From positions 1 through 61,241 of the forward strand of contig JANBVO010000082.1 of assembly GCA_030052745.1 (NCBI GenBank): a stretch of DNA of 61,241 nt, given 5' to 3'. Source of the DNA: Pleurostoma richardsiae. Lineage: Eukaryota; Ascomycota; Sordariomycetes; Calosphaeriales; Pleurostomataceae. This document shows, piece by piece, positions 12,495 to 22,333 of this stretch (position 1 is the first letter of the stretch; each line of letters starts with the position of its first letter). The notes beneath the pieces were generated by a model, which saw only the letters and a program-made list of their open reading frames with translations, did no database searches and was not told the DNA's origin. Position numbers and translations under genes: made by a program.

Positions 12495-14502
12495 TTACGC
12501 ATTAGGTGCCCAACTGAGACGTAGTGCGCTAGTCCGTCGCGGATTCGGATCTCGGCCTCGGGGCCTTCCTTGTTCTCCGGATCGCAGCTCCGAGACTCGA
12601 GCACTCTTATGCGGTGACAAGCTCGACTGCAACTTAATAGCACAGACATCTCTGTCGCTCACTGTGAAAAACGCTCCATGATCCGCCAGCTTTTTTATTA
12701 ACCTGAGGATTCTTCCCGTGCGAATTTCCGTGCTGCCGGCGAAACCATGCTCTGCGGAACCTTCGGTACCATGGTCGACATTCTCGGCCTTGTCCGGAGC
12801 GATCTCCTGCACGGCTTCTGCAGCCCACGGAAGGAGTCGCAGAGCCAAGTCTTCTGGAAGAGGAGGAGAGCCTTCCGGGAAGCCTTCGTTCCAGTTTCCC
12901 GACAAGACGTCGCCCTTCGTTGCCTTGTACTTCTCCGGAAGATGATTGATGATACGTGCTATCAGATCTTGGCGAAAATCCCACTTGTCGAAGTGACCGA
13001 GAAGCTCTGTTGAGGCTAGGTAATGCATCATAACGAGGATGCAGTAGAGAAACTGGGACGACCTGATGTCGTCGGGGTCGAAATCGGAGAAGATGATGCG
13101 ACAAGTTATTGACAAGAACCTGCGTGCTCTCTGGAGCACCTCCCAGCCCAGTCTCTTCCAGGCTTCTCTGGCGTGATCTGCTTCCCCCGGAAATAGTATA
13201 GCCCGTACAGGATTCCCGATGTTTCCGTCTGGCCATCCCACCAACATGGAGCAAACAATGATTGCTAACTCACAGCTGGACCTGATTAGCGCTCAGTCAT
13301 CCATCGACTGTCACAGGACTTACCGAGGCTGGAGTTCGCCAGGTGCTTGTTGGGCTGCTGAGGATCTAGCCACTGAGCTCAGGATTTTGTCCGTGCTGGA
13401 AAGCCACTCGTACGGCACTGCGTATTTCCCCTCGTAGCCCTTCTTGGCGAGATAGTCTGGAGACCGAGACGCCAGGAACAAACAGTGGCACAACTTCGGG
13501 ATGGGGTGGTCGTCGTCGTGTGGGATGTTGTCCCAGTTCTCGACGAAACTTTGGGCTTCAGCGCATGGGGTGGGAACCGAGAGAGCCTGTAGTGTTAAGG
13601 ATAATCTCAGCAAGGGCGACGTCTCCAACTTGATAAGATTGGAGTACACGCTTCTAGCGGTCGGATTTAGGTTGAACGCCACTAAGTACCATTGTATTGC
13701 CTTCTTTCGGAAACCCTCTGAATCTTCTGGGCTCTCGGTGGTGATCCTGATGAGATGCCTGATCCACATTAGCTGCTTCTCTACGTACCATAGAGAATAC
13801 AAATACCAACTGGTATTGACAGAGGTCGCCACAGCCTTCAGCCCAGCTTGCCTTGGCCAAGTCGACTTCTCTGTACAGGGATCGCATGATGGGCATCACA
13901 TCGGCAATGAAACCCAGCGCGATGTCGCACAGCGAGTGATGGACCAAGATCTCAAGACACTGGTGGATACCGTGCATCCACAACCTAGCCGGCATGTGAT
14001 ACTTGCTTGCATATTCCTTGATTTCTTCAGTCGCGCCTCCGCGTTGAGATTCAGCCAAGAATTGCAAATGCTGAATTATAAGGGATTCGAATGTGACGAT
14101 GCGGCACGCCAGCTGGCCTCGTACATCTGTGTCGTTGGCTGGAGTCCTCTGATCCTGTTGGGCAGGGGACGGCAAGGCTATCATGTACTCATTCCAGATG
14201 GAGATACATTGCTCTTCGAGTTCTCCCAGCCTATCGAGAATGGACTGAACTATAGCAAGCTGTTCCTTGTGGCTCAGTCCGGTCTTCGATTTTGGGATGA
14301 ACTCATATTCCCTCAGCCTCAACCTCCCATGTAGTTGAGTGTCGCTCTGCGACCCCGGACTCTTGTCCCTCGCAGAAGTATGTCCTTTGCCCGTGGCAAG
14401 CTGCTCTCCAGTGACTCTGCGACGGTCAGACAGTGGCCTAACAGTCATGTGAGGATACGTACTGGTCTGGCCGGAACGCAACGGAACGAGTGGCGGTGCC
14501 AT
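12495..14502 (-). CDS. Est1/SMG7-like protein with TPR-like DNA/RNA-binding domain
   Basis: Est1 and SMG5-7 relatives act at telomeres or in nonsense-mediated decay; many fungi have extra Est1-like proteins of unknown role. The helical repeat region shows RLWMHGIHQCLEILVHHSL, then KKAIQWYLVAFNLNP and LLRLSLTLQALSVPTP, the layout of the Est1 DNA/RNA-binding domain (AIDWY..A..L.P; ..SL.VP.P). Exon 3 gives CELAIIVCSMLVGWPDGN. Exons: 14502-13811, then about 13746 (or 13758) to 13324, then 13281-12495. Intron 2 (13282-13323, 42 nt, GTAAGT) is well supported; intron 1 needs a weak GTTGGT donor. The ATG at 14502 (MAPPLV) is chosen because the 46 in-frame residues above it, from 14640, look non-coding. 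The 3' end is uncertain: coding-like sequence continues in shifted frames. Confidence 0.65.
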
Positions 14503-15349
14503 CTGCCAGAGATGGCGCTGTTGTAGACATAGCGTTGATGCAAACAGTCGACTAGACTGAGACGAAAAGAAGAAGCGGAGGTGATGCGAGAAGATGAACG
14601 CGATTCTTTGTACTAAATAGGGGGCGTCCGGCCGCCTCACCGTTGCCTCGTTCTGCAGGGGTGAGCTGGGCCGCGAACTGCGCAGAAGTCCCGGGGGCTA
14701 CCGCAGCGGGATGAAGACGGCAGCTGCAAGAGCAAGCCCTGTATTCGCCGAACATACACGGTGCGTTCCCACTGAGCAAGTCTCTGCGACACGGGTTCGG
14801 TGTCGGGGTCTGCCCACACAGCCGCCGGACAATCGGCAGGCTTCGCAGCGTCGACGGCAGCGCTGATATTGCCATGCGAGGCCTAGCGATGGCGCCCTCC
14901 AGAAGCGTTAATGTGTTACGCCCTTGAACGGTACAGCGTCCGCCTGTGGATGGGCCAGTACCTGACGAGCCAAGTAAGCCAATGCCGCAGACGAGGGAGT
15001 GCGGAGGGCCCGGGATTTGTCCTCACAGTGCGGGACATGCACCTGGCGGCCCTATCAGGGGCATGCACCGCTAACTAGCTGGATGCCGTATCCGGGTCCC
15101 TGCTAGAAACGACCGGCCACGCACTAGTCTAGCGGCCACATCACCGGGGGAGGGCCCGGCGCCGTGACTATCCCGGGCCTCTCGTGCGCTAACGACATCT
15201 GGAGCTGGTCAGGTCACATCATGTGGTGGCGTGGAGTGCCTAGGACACCACCAAACCTCCGCTTTCTCAATCACCCCCGAATATAATAAAGCAGGAGGAA
15301 CCTACAGGGCGCCTCTCCACACTTAATTGGGAACCTGGAGACTCTCACA
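14503..15349. other. Upstream region of the Est1-like gene
   Basis: Contains the likely promoter of the minus-strand Est1-like gene. No gene signature was found. AT-rich sequence with a TATA-like AATATAATAAAG near 15282 lies about 70 bp upstream of the small plus-strand frame at 15350. Confidence 0.4.
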
Positions 15350-15852
15350 ATGCCACTCTTTACCAGCATCACATCTGGCGGCGCCAGATCCGAGACGACC
15401 AGCGAGGTCACACAAACCCATTCGGTCTGTCACTTCGGTCCTGGAAATTTTATGCAACTAACTGATTCCAGACTACGATTGAGAGTGAGAAACAAGTCAT
15501 ATTTTTTAAGACCACAATATGCGAACGCGTAGCTGTCTCGCTGCCGTCCAGCTTGCATGACCCTTCTGCGGCCGCGGCGACGCCAGAGCCGTGCACCACA
15601 CCCACATCAGACACCGATCCGACCTACGTGCAGATGCACCCAGGCTGGCACCTGACATCGTCCTACGAATGTGGATACATAGAGTACATTTTCCCCCGGG
15701 AGAGAGACGACATACCAGGTGTCTTGGCAATCATTCTTGCCAATGAGTCGCATCTGCTACGGCTCGTAGCCGTCTTGCTCGGCTGCGAGATTTGGATCCT
15801 AGTTATCTTTGAAGTTAGGGGCGAGACCGTGGTGATCTATTTGGAGGGCTAG
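15350..15852 (+). CDS. Possible small gene of unknown function
   Basis: Two open frames, 15350-15532 (60 codons) and 15553-15852 (about 99 codons), lie in tandem behind a TATA-like element. The second encodes a hydrophobic C-terminal half (VLAIILANE, LLRLVAVLLGCEIWILVIF), perhaps one membrane segment. GTGAGA at about 15483 and a TAG near 15531 could bound an intron, but the phases do not join the two frames cleanly. I recognise no family. The frames may be chance. Confidence 0.2.
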
Positions 15853-16758
15853 TGTGCTGTAGAATTTACGCTTAGATTCAGGTACTGGATCAAACTGCGC
15901 TTCGCGAGGAGGATGCGAACGAGGAATTGAAATGAGTACTTGGATTTTGCACACGGACAGCTCCCGGAGGCTCTTGCACGTATCTGCGCCCGTTCCGGAG
16001 TGGAGTTAGTGTGTTATAAGGTCCGTGAATCCGTGGAGACGCACCGCCGGCGCTTGCTTCTGTCCGCGTTGGGCATGGCGGTAGTACCTACGACTAGTCT
16101 GTCGCCTCGGCGTGTCGCTCCCGCTGTGAGGGTGCTAGCTAAGCCGCTGCGTCGTGGGCCCTGGGAGGCCACTGAAGCCGCCAAGCGCTCTCCCAGACAC
16201 CCGCGCCAGTAGGTACAAGGTACGGGGCAATCTGCGACGTATTGAGACACCCCCTGGGGAATGCCGGTGGCATGAAAGGTTCATTAGTGAGAGCAGACCC
16301 ATCGACAGCTGCGCCGACCGTACCAATCGTTACGGCTGGCCTCGACGTATTCTAGTCCTGAAAGGTGTGGTTGGCCTTAAGTATGATGTCGCAGGCATAC
16401 GCGGTACCTTACTACGTGATAGACTACTTACAAGCCCAACGGCCGTAGATTTCGCCGAATTTCGCTCGCGTCGGTTACCTTCACCAAATTGGTCGTCTGT
16501 GACGTGATTCGCTGTGACCCCGCCTCTTTGCAATCTCGTCTCGCCGTCGAAGGTCCCACGTCTTTAGCAGTGCTCTCGTCTCGAGAGGAGCAACCGTTGC
16601 CTTCATCCTAGAGCAATTCCGGCGACCACGGCTCTGTCGACAACCAGTGTCCAGCTTCTCCTCTTGACCGCGTCCCGGCTCTCAACACCTCCTCGTCTCG
16701 GCCAAGCTGATTTAAGCTTCAGACATACCTGTATCGTTGACATTGCCACTCAGTCAAC
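15853..16758. promoter_or_regulatory. Spacer and promoter region upstream of the zinc-finger gene
   Basis: No gene is recognised. The last 200 bp are pyrimidine-rich with CTTCATCC and TCTCGTCTCG runs, as is common upstream of fungal starts. Confidence 0.4.
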
Positions 16759-17674
16759 ATGCCACCAAGCTCGTCGCGCAGTCACGATCTACCCTCGACA
16801 GCTCCAGCGGCCCATGCGACACTGCTTCCAGTAAAGATGGAAGACGAAAGTGAGACGTCGGTTAAATTGGAAGACTTGAATGCACCAGCGTCTGATCCCT
16901 CAACTGAAACATCACAACTGGACCTCATGAACCGGATCGTAAGAGACCTTTGTACTTGTGCTGAGAGGGCCCTAGGCTTCGGGTCACTGTCATTACAGGA
17001 TCGGGAGAGACTTCAAGCAGAGGCTAGCCGTTATGCCCGACATTTTCTGCGTCAACAGAGCGATCGAAGGAACATGATTTTACAGAACTTGTTGACCATC
17101 GCGGAAGGACGAGGACAGCCGAGGAATCTTCTGAATGAGAGAGAGGACTCCACTGTTAATGTCTTTGAAGCTTTTGGCGACCGGGAGCGGTGCAGGGGTG
17201 CAGGAGGACCCACCGGCAAAGTCGGACCGCTATACCCTATGGTCTGCCCATTCTACAAAAGGGACCCCGAACTATCTGAGTGCGCATTGCTGTATTTCGT
17301 TAGTATCAGCGGGCTTACACGACATCTGAGAGAACACCATGGCCTTGAAGACTTTCCCGACACACAGTCACAAGACCATTCCACCGGAGGTAAAGAAGAC
17401 TCTATAAAGCTCGCCTATAATGCCGATGAGATTCCTGCTGACGATGATCCTAGTAAATGAAGACATCGTTGAGCTAGAATCGGTCAAAAGGGGGATGTGG
17501 TATAACATATGGGACAAGTTGTTCCCTGGTACACCGCGCCCAGCAACGGTCGAGCATGCTGAATTGTACACGATGCTCAACGATTTCGAGGTATTCTGGG
17601 CGGAAGAAGGGATTTCACTGATAGCCCGACTTGCTGCCTCACACTGTCATGTCGAAAATCGCGGATCTGAATGA
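16759..17674 (+). CDS. CPFYKRDP-type fungal zinc-finger-like protein, second finger missing
   Basis: Two exons, 16759-17389 and 17454-17674, give 283 residues. The 64-nt intron has donor GTAAAG, branch GCTGAC and acceptor CCTAG, and joins phase 1 to GTA. Residues 163-170 read CPFYKRDP and 183-194 read ISGLTRHLREHH. After splicing, MWYNIWDKLFPGTPRP (about 225-240) follows. These three blocks mark a family I know from many Pezizomycotina proteins of unknown function, often orphan expansions. In those proteins a second CxxC..H finger lies between the HLxxxH helix and the WYxIWDxLFPG block. Here that part is replaced by about 25 polar residues, so the protein may be reduced. Two acidic motifs near residues 26-40 (VKMEDE, VKLEDL) resemble sumoylation sites. 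Nuclear role likely but unproven. Confidence 0.75.
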
Positions 17675-18304
17675 GAGAAATCTCAACATCGCGGATGCAC
17701 ACCCTTAGTTACAGATATGTCAGCTAAACGGTCAAAGTCTAGATGTTCTTAAAGCGTCTACAGATGTATTCGCTGCTTCTTATTTACTCTATGCCTACAA
17801 AACACCTGCTCTTCAAAATCTGGACTCCATGTTGCTAGCCGAGCGGTGCTCTGGGCCAGGGGCGGATGTCTCTCTTATGAGCTGCTGTCCTCTGGCACAG
17901 ATTTTCCATTTGAGACGCGTGAGCGCATGTCTCACACGGTAGGAGAAAAAGCAATCCAGCCAGACATGGTCCTGTAACGACTGGTGAGCAGCCGCTTCGT
18001 GGAGGATGCAACTGCATACGGCGGAGGTCCTGGTAATCCGAACTAAACGGCCTTCCCGGGGTGAGCAGGACGTAGAGGATTGGCTGCTATCAGGGCTGGT
18101 CGGGATATGATGCCCGTGACGGCACATATGTTCACGGAGCTAGGTTTTCGTACTGGCAACCAAGTGTCTGCTGTATGAAATGCAACGTAGCTACATGTGA
18201 GGAACGGACCTCCTTTGCAGCTCACCATATCCTCGCCTATTCGGAGTGTGTGATACATCTGAAATTCGAAGGCTACAAACAGCGTGCGCCTCAACTCTCT
18301 AGAC
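17675..18304. other. Intergenic between convergent genes
   Basis: 630 bp between the ends of a plus-strand and a minus-strand gene. No domain seen; should hold both 3' UTRs. Confidence 0.5.
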
Positions 18305-19036
18305 TCAGAAACAAAGAAACCCGTTCAAGACGCGCTCCAGATACCCATGCACTGTCGACCGGCTGCCAACCTCCCGACGTCCCATTTTCTCATCCTTAGC
18401 TCCATCGATAGAATCGCGGATTGAGTCTGATGAGGCCGTTTCCTCGGATGAGGCAGATGATGCCGATGACGGCTGCTTGGCGACCGTCTGGGGGTTGAAG
18501 AATTTCATCGGTGCCGCGCCTTCATCGTCCAAGGTGAAGAACGTGTTGACCACAGCCGAATATCTCATAGAGTGGGTAAAGAAGAATCCCTTTCGAGCCG
18601 CTCCGACTCCTCCTGCGCCGTATACCGTGTGTTTCATGTCATCGTTCGTCATGTTGGCGATGTCGCTTTCCGTGAGTGTGATCTCGGGCGGGATGACAGT
18701 TCCAGAGAGGATGTGCCAGACCTCCATATTGTCATCGCAGTTGATACCATAGTTGGTATGATCCCACGGAGACCCTGATAAGCGACCCCCTAGTACTTGC
18801 CACAGGGAGCGAAGTTTTTTGACCAACACAGGCAGGAGGGTCTTGGTAGACGGCGTATGGGATTGACCGCTCCACGACCCCTTGTCCTGGAGCTGTTGTT
18901 TTCCATGCTCGGCGGCGTCTTCGAACTTGCGGTTGCTGATCAGTTTCAAAAAATGCTCGACGGGCAAGCCGGCCTTCACTAACCCCTGAGCGGCAAAAGT
19001 TAGAGCAGTATCAAGAGGGTCAGGCTCCTCGAACAT
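18305..19036 (-). CDS. Hypothetical protein, 243 residues
   Basis: A single-exon frame with coding-like composition. The N-terminus (MFEEPDPLDTALTFAAQGLV, GLPVEHFLKLI) looks helical. The middle is mixed, with NYGINCDDNMEVWHILSG and MKHTVYGAGGVGAARKGFFF. The C-terminal 60 residues are Ser-rich then basic (SSASSASSEETASSDS). There is no signal peptide or membrane segment. I do not recognise a family, and no neighbour suggests a role. The frame is long for chance in this less GC-rich segment, so I believe it is a gene. Confidence 0.5.
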   Translation of the reverse strand: MFEEPDPLDTALTFAAQGLVKAGLPVEHFLKLISNRKFEDAAEHGKQQLQDKGSWSGQSHTPSTKTLLPVLVKKLRSLWQVLGGRLSGSPWDHTNYGINCDDNMEVWHILSGTVIPPEITLTESDIANMTNDDMKHTVYGAGGVGAARKGFFFTHSMRYSAVVNTFFTLDDEGAAPMKFFNPQTVAKQPSSASSASSEETASSDSIRDSIDGAKDEKMGRREVGSRSTVHGYLERVLNGFLCF

Positions 19037-20718
19037 TTTGAAAGTGAGGATGTGCTCTTGATCAAGAAGATAGTGTTATCTGTAAAGCAGTCAGTCGTCT
19101 ATAAAGTAGTTCAAAGGCGGAAACTTGGCCTCCTATTTATGTCCGCTCCCGCAGCAAATCCTCAAGACGCCGTTGCAGTTCCCTCTTTCCGTAGCCCCCA
19201 AGAACATGAAGGTGTCCCCCCTCGTTCCGTCCTTCCAATCTTGGCATTCAGTTGTCGCAGAGCCTCATTTTTCGGGGTCATTCCCTCCCCCACCCTCGCG
19301 CTTGCGGCCTCAATCAGTTGACTAGCCTTGGCATAGACACATGGAGCTGCGTCACGCGGTGTCCTCGGCCAATCCGCACGGGTCAATTGTGGGATGATGC
19401 GGAGGGGATGCCTACAAGCCCTTGCGGCACACCTAAGCTCGAATCGGGCTAATACGGACGCTGTAGCTATCGAAAAGCATGGCTCCGCGGCAACTCAAGA
19501 GGTCCGATTGGGCGATGACCTCCAAAGTCGATGTGAAGACCTGCAGCTGGGTGCTGGGTGTAGTCGTGTCTAGCAGGATGGTCACAAGTTTTATTGAGAG
19601 CTTGCAGCTGCATCTCTAGATGCATGGCGACGCGGCAAACTCCTTTGTTGTCTGATTGGTGGGCCCATTGGAAAGGTACCTCCAGCGGATCCACTCCTAC
19701 GTATTTGCAACTCTAGCATTACTAACAGATTGAGCTCCCACGGCTCGATAAAGCTGCGCCCCGCTTCCCGACCAGTCCATCGTGCGGCTCTGCGCAGCAC
19801 TGATGGGGCCTCCCAGCGGCATCGCACGCAACATCTCGTGCACATCTTGCACCGGATTGGAACTGGCGCCGGACACTATCCTATCGCCGTCCACTTGAGG
19901 TCTAGCTGCTCGGCGATGCACGAATATCCTCGGCGAGTGAACGACGCTTTCCCCGACAGCCCCTGTAAACCACAAATGCTTCCAGGCACGACCTGACTGG
20001 GCAAGGAATATGCAAGGTAGATGGGCCCATCCTCAATGATCTCCCGTTGCCGAGAGATCCCCGGCCCACGGGGCGTCTCGAGTGCTCAAGGTACGTGGGC
20101 GCCATGCGGTCCCAGCAAGGAAGTCCGCCTCAGCTTCACCTCCTTATCTAAGCACGAATTCTGCATATATCCCTTGGAAGGGCCGAGAAAAGCAGAACCT
20201 GAAGCAGACGAAGAGGGTTAGAGGTTCGCGCCCTAATTTCCCCGGCTGGGAGGACTGAGAAAGTAGTTCATCTCACGATAATAAACAGACTGCAGCTAGG
20301 GGCCTCCGCAGGTGAACGCACGGCTCAAGGGTCGTCAGTAGGATGTCGCCGCTGCAGACTCACTGCAAAGACAACTCATGTCTGCATCATCAGTGTCCAT
20401 GGGTAGGCTGTGGAGCTTCGGAGACGGCGTGGTCTCGTGTGGGTGCGGCCAAGTTCATATCTCCTTACCATGCGTCGAAAGCGCCACCTGCAGCCTCGAC
20501 AAATGGTATGTTCTTCGCCAATCACTTCAACCAAACTTGGTTTCCTGCGTGTGTGTCGGTCAGCAGATCCCAAGAGTCCACAATTTGTGATCGAAGGAAG
20601 GGAACCCGCTCCTTCATGATTTTACATAAATATGCAGCATGCCCCATGTCCTCGTCTGGTACCTTTTATACTCTCCCTGATCAGCTTCTTAAAGTATGCC
20701 CCGTCTCTCCCAGCCAAG
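19037..20718. other. Intergenic spacer without a recognisable gene
   Basis: 1.7 kb. Short frames on both strands carry no domain. A frame at 20343-20855 is partly coding-like only at its 3' end and is treated with the next entry. Confidence 0.45.
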
Positions 20719-21144
20719 ATGAGCGAAAACTGCGTCGACTTCGTCGTATTCATGGCTTACCCTATGAGAATGTATATCGATATGATCAGAAAAGATTTCC
20801 CAGAAGAAGGAGAAATGGGATAAGAAAAGTATTGTTCCTGTCCACCCCAGACTAATTATAATTGCCCATCAACTAATTGCACCTTAGTGGAGGACTGGGG
20901 GTGGGATGTTCCTTCAGAGATTGAATGGCGTGTTTGGAGCATTCTAGCTACAGTGGATGAGCTGCCCCTATATGAACCAGAGCATTACATCACAGTCTAT
21001 AAGCCACACGTGGAGGAACTCGAGAAATTCCTCGTGGAGTTTTTTGAGTCGAAGGCTGCTATCAGCAGCATCCCGGATTCCAAAGTTGCGGCTGAGGGTT
21101 TCAAGGCCGAGATTGCTCGACGTATTCAAATAATGCAAAAGTGA
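20719..21144 (+). pseudogene. Small gene of unknown function with disturbed frame
   Basis: The last exon, about 20889-21144, encodes EDWGWDVPSEIEWRVWSIL, then ELPLYEPEHYITVYKPH and an alpha-helical, charged C-terminus. It follows an intron with donor GTATTG near 20839 and acceptor CACCTTAG at about 20888; branch-like ACTAATT sits near the end. The frame that joins cleanly reads KKEKWDKKM across the splice. Upstream of about 20780 that frame has stops, while the two other frames look coding (MSENCVDFVVFMAYP from 20719, or RRLRRIHGLPYENVYRYDQ). One or two small indels therefore seem to separate the exons. I know no family. Confidence 0.35.
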
Positions 21145-22333
21145 AGGTCTGGCAGCGGTTTCATGGGTTGGATGCCATTGTGGTGTGATGGAGAGGCCTG
21201 CCTCCTCCTCAATCCGTCAATAATGTATGAAGGCTAACAAAGAAGTGACTCCGTTCTGTCACTCTTCACGTCATTCAAAAGTGCCGCGAAGTCGATGTGT
21301 GTGCTCATGTCATTGAATGTGGAAACCGCCGTCCCCCTATTTCAGAACAGCCGCGCAACCCACATCTTTTCTCTCGGTTCTGTTGGAAGAGGGGCGATTA
21401 GAGGGAGAAGCGGGGACCATGCCCAGTGGCCCTACGCGCTGCTGCAGAACATTTTGTTCTGCTAACTAACATTCCAACGAAGCACCCCTAGCTCCCCAGC
21501 TCCCATACGCTGTTGTGGAGAAAAAACGTCGTTCTGTTTTAGGCACCGGGTCAGACGTCGACCGTTCGACGTTTAGTCGACCGTTCGACGTTTCAAGCTC
21601 GGCCAATCAGAATGCCACATGAACCAGACAAGGGAACGCTCACCTAGCGCATACCACCCGTGCCTCTTCACCGAAACATCCAAATGACCAAATCGATGGG
21701 CTTCGAAGTTGATGCCGTGAAGTTCCGCAGGGAAATATGAGAATCAAATTCACACAGACAGGCGAGCGTGCTGCTTGTCTTGGCCCCCTCGCGTAACTGA
21801 TTAACATATCTATCTGGTGATAGGCTTCAGCCTTTCCTACAAATACGCATTCTAAGCGACAAGATCCAGATTTATGTAGCCATGAGTGTCTTGACTTCTG
21901 TGATGCGGGAGGCGAGCAGGAGGCACCGGGAGCAGGGCACAACTTCCATACCGACACGGGCGGCTCTTCAACCAGCACAACGCTTCCGCCTACGCACCGT
22001 AGCAGACAAGGAGAGTGGCTAATATGAAAGGGGAAATGACACGGAAAGCATATCTTTCCTCGACAACAGAGTTTCTCGTATCACGTCCGATTCACTGAAA
22101 CTCCATGTCAAAGTCACTCAAGGAGTCGATTTCCCATAACACATTTGACTACCGGTAAGCTGTCGGTCTCATCAAGTAGGAGCCTTTCTTGTAGAATATG
22201 GCAGTGACTTGCTCCCTTCCCTATTGTAAATACCTCAAGCGGCGCCGGAATCTCAAGCAACATACCAGATACGAGAAATTTTCTTCCCATAGGAGGCAGA
22301 AGCAAGTAGATATGACTGAAGATTATCTCAAAT
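21145..22333. other. Intergenic spacer
   Basis: About 1.2 kb with no gene recognised, apart from the dyad repeat given separately at 21557-21593. Confidence 0.5.
21557..21593. repeat. Two direct copies of an 18-bp dyad
   Basis: GTCGACCGTTCGACGTTT occurs at 21557-21574 and again at 21576-21593, with one base between. Each copy contains a near-palindrome, TCGA-CCGT-TCGA, extended in the first copy to CGTCGA/TCGACG. This could be a binding site for a dimeric regulator or a small duplication; nothing proves function. Confidence 0.85.

Noticed and set aside
13501-14334. Plus-strand frame of 277 codons
   Set aside because: It is antisense to the Est1-like helical domain, whose family motifs are on the minus strand.
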